Shown here: in pieces, positions 6,652 to 7,811 of the stretch
Layout of the letters: each line of letters starts with the position of its first letter
Numbering within the stretch: the first letter of the stretch is position 1
Assembly (NCBI GenBank): GCA_022710245.1
Contig: JAKLHH010000324.1
Location: 1 to 7,811 of the forward strand
Origin: Myxococcota bacterium
GTDB taxonomy: Bacteria; Myxococcota; Polyangia; GCA-2747355; JAKLHH01
DNA length: 7,811 bases
Direction: 5' to 3'
The notes under the pieces: model-generated
Told to the model about the DNA's origin: nothing
The model's database searches: none
The model's input: only the letters and a program-made list of their open reading frames with translations
Position numbers and translations under genes: made by a program

Positions 6652-7811
6652 TCAGACCACGCGCTCGGCGCCGCCCGCTGCCTCGCAGACGAGGATCTCG
6701 GCGCGGCGGCCGGTGGCGGCCTGGTAGCCGCGGCCGACGGCCTCGCGGACGGCCTCGACCTGCGCGGCCTCGACGAGGTTGATGGTGCAGCCGCCGAAGC
6801 CGCCGCCCGTCATCCGGGCGCCGCGCACGCCGGGCGCCGCCGTCGCGAGCTCGACCATCACGTCGAGCTCGGCGCAGCTCACCGCGTAGTCGTCGCGCAG
6901 GCTGCGGTGCGACCCGGCCATCAGCCGCCCCAGCGCGGGGAGCTCGCCGGCGAGGAGCGCGGCGCGGAACGCCTGGACGCGCGCGTCCTCGCCGACCACG
7001 TGGCGGCAGCGGCGGCGCACCACCTCCGGCAGCTCGCCGCCGTGGCGCTCGAGCTCCTCGAGGGAGACGTCGCGGAGCGCGCGCACCGGGTGGTCCTGGA
7101 TCGCCGAGGCGAGCGCCTGCACCCCGGCCTCGCACTCGGCCCGGCGAGCGTTGTACTCCCCGCTCGCCAGCTCGTGCTTGACCCCGGTGTTGCAGATGAC
7201 GAGCTTCAGCCCGGGCGGGAGCGTGAGCGGCTCGAAGGCGAGCGAGCGGCAGTCGAGGAGCAGCGCGTGCCCCGGCTGGCCGCAGCAGGCGGCGAACTGG
7301 TCCATGATCCCGCAGCGGGTGCCGACGTGGACGTTCTCGGCGCGCTGGCAGACGCGGGCCAGCTCGAGGGGCGGCAGCGCGAGCCCGCTGAGGTCGAGGA
7401 GCGCGAGGCCCGCCGCGACCTCGATCGCCGCCGAGGAGCTGAGCCCGGAGCCCGTCGGCACGTCGCTCTCGACGAGGAGGGTCGCGCCGCCCAGGCGGTG
7501 GCCAGCCTCCTCGAGGCAGAGCGCCACGCCTCGCACGTAGTCGCTCCAGTGGCGCGTCGGGCGCGGGGCGTGGTCCTCGAGCGAGAAGCTCGCGGCGTCG
7601 GGGAACGCCGTCGAGCGCACCTCGACGCGGCGGTCGGCGCGGCGCGCGGCGGCGATCCAGACACGGCGATCGATCGCCGCCGGCATGACGAAGCCGTCGT
7701 TGTAGTCGGTGTGCTCGCCGATCAGGTTGACGCGGCCGGGGGCACGCGCCAGCGTGCCGGGCGTGTTGCCGAAGTGCTGGCGGAAGCCCTTCAGCAGGCC
7801 CGGCAGCAGCG
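6652..7811 (-). CDS. galK: Galactokinase (N-terminus beyond the window)
   Basis: A GHMP-family kinase that phosphorylates galactose with ATP to galactose-1-phosphate, the first committed Leloir step. The visible 385 codons run off the right edge; comparison with E. coli GalK (382 residues) suggests only a few N-terminal residues are missing. The galactokinase signature is present as [16 protein letters not shown], about 25 residues from the edge. It is followed by the ATP-binding motif [11 protein letters not shown], the catalytic Asp in CGIMDQF and the third GHMP motif MTGGGFGGC. The stop at 6652-6654 is followed after 32 bp by galT, so galK is the promoter-proximal gene of the pair seen here. 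The protein looks complete and functional. The extra coding sequence upstream of the internal ATG at 7686 contains the signature, so that ATG is not the start. Confidence 0.97.
   Translation of the reverse strand, partial: LLPGLLKGFRQHFGNTPGTLARAPGRVNLIGEHTDYNDGFVMPAAIDRRVWIAAARRADRRVEVRSTAFPDAASFSLEDHAPRPTRHWSDYVRGVALCLEEAGHRLGGATLLVESDVPTGSGLSSSAAIEVAAGLALLDLSGLALPPLELARVCQRAENVHVGTRCGIMDQFAACCGQPGHALLLDCRSLAFEPLTLPPGLKLVICNTGVKHELASGEYNARRAECEAGVQALASAIQDHPVRALRDVSLEELERHGGELPEVVRRRCRHVVGEDARVQAFRAALLAGELPALGRLMAGSHRSLRDDYAVSCAELDVMVELATAAPGVRGARMTGGGFGGCTINLVEAAQVEAVREAVGRGYQAATGRRAEILVCEAAGGAERVV

Overview
This is a GC-rich chromosomal segment with strong G/C bias at third codon positions. 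An FHA-GGDEF signalling protein, an Asp/Pro/Ala/Lys-rich repeat tail of the kind seen in exported myxobacterial proteins, and genes that start directly after a -10-like box all suggest a myxobacterium or related deltaproteobacterial lineage (Myxococcota). That placement is an inference from style; no phylogenetic marker is present.

Layout from left to right. (1) A plus-strand exported SRPBCC/START-fold protein (64-693). (2) A convergent minus-strand FHA plus GGDEF diguanylate cyclase (824-1747) with intact catalytic and inhibitory motifs; a possible scrap of a Ser/Thr kinase lies against its 3' end. (3) A divergent control region (1748-1909) with a good sigma70-type promoter for the next gene and a 20-bp palindrome about equally far from both predicted transcription starts. 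(4) A 772-codon plus-strand gene (1910-4228) joining a cobalamin-binding radical SAM enzyme in one reading frame to a tail that resembles an exported protein: a hydrophobic stretch ending in Cys, PLD motifs, seven xxDAK-type pentapeptides and a beta-rich C-terminal domain. (5) About 300 bp with two perfect hairpins, then a small secreted protein (4530-4838). (6) A broken region (4911-5530) where the 3' parts of two divergent genes abut, as if one deletion had removed both 5' halves. (7) A minus-strand galK-galT operon of the Leloir pathway (5588-7811), with galK cut by the window end.

The galK-galT pair is ordinary metabolism: galactose is phosphorylated, then exchanged onto UDP. The diguanylate cyclase and the radical SAM gene share a divergent regulatory region and may be co-regulated, but nothing shows that they act together. 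The part most likely to be new is the radical SAM fusion, possibly with the small secreted protein downstream. A self-modifying enzyme, or an enzyme fused to its substrate, is one hypothesis; no function can be assigned from sequence alone.
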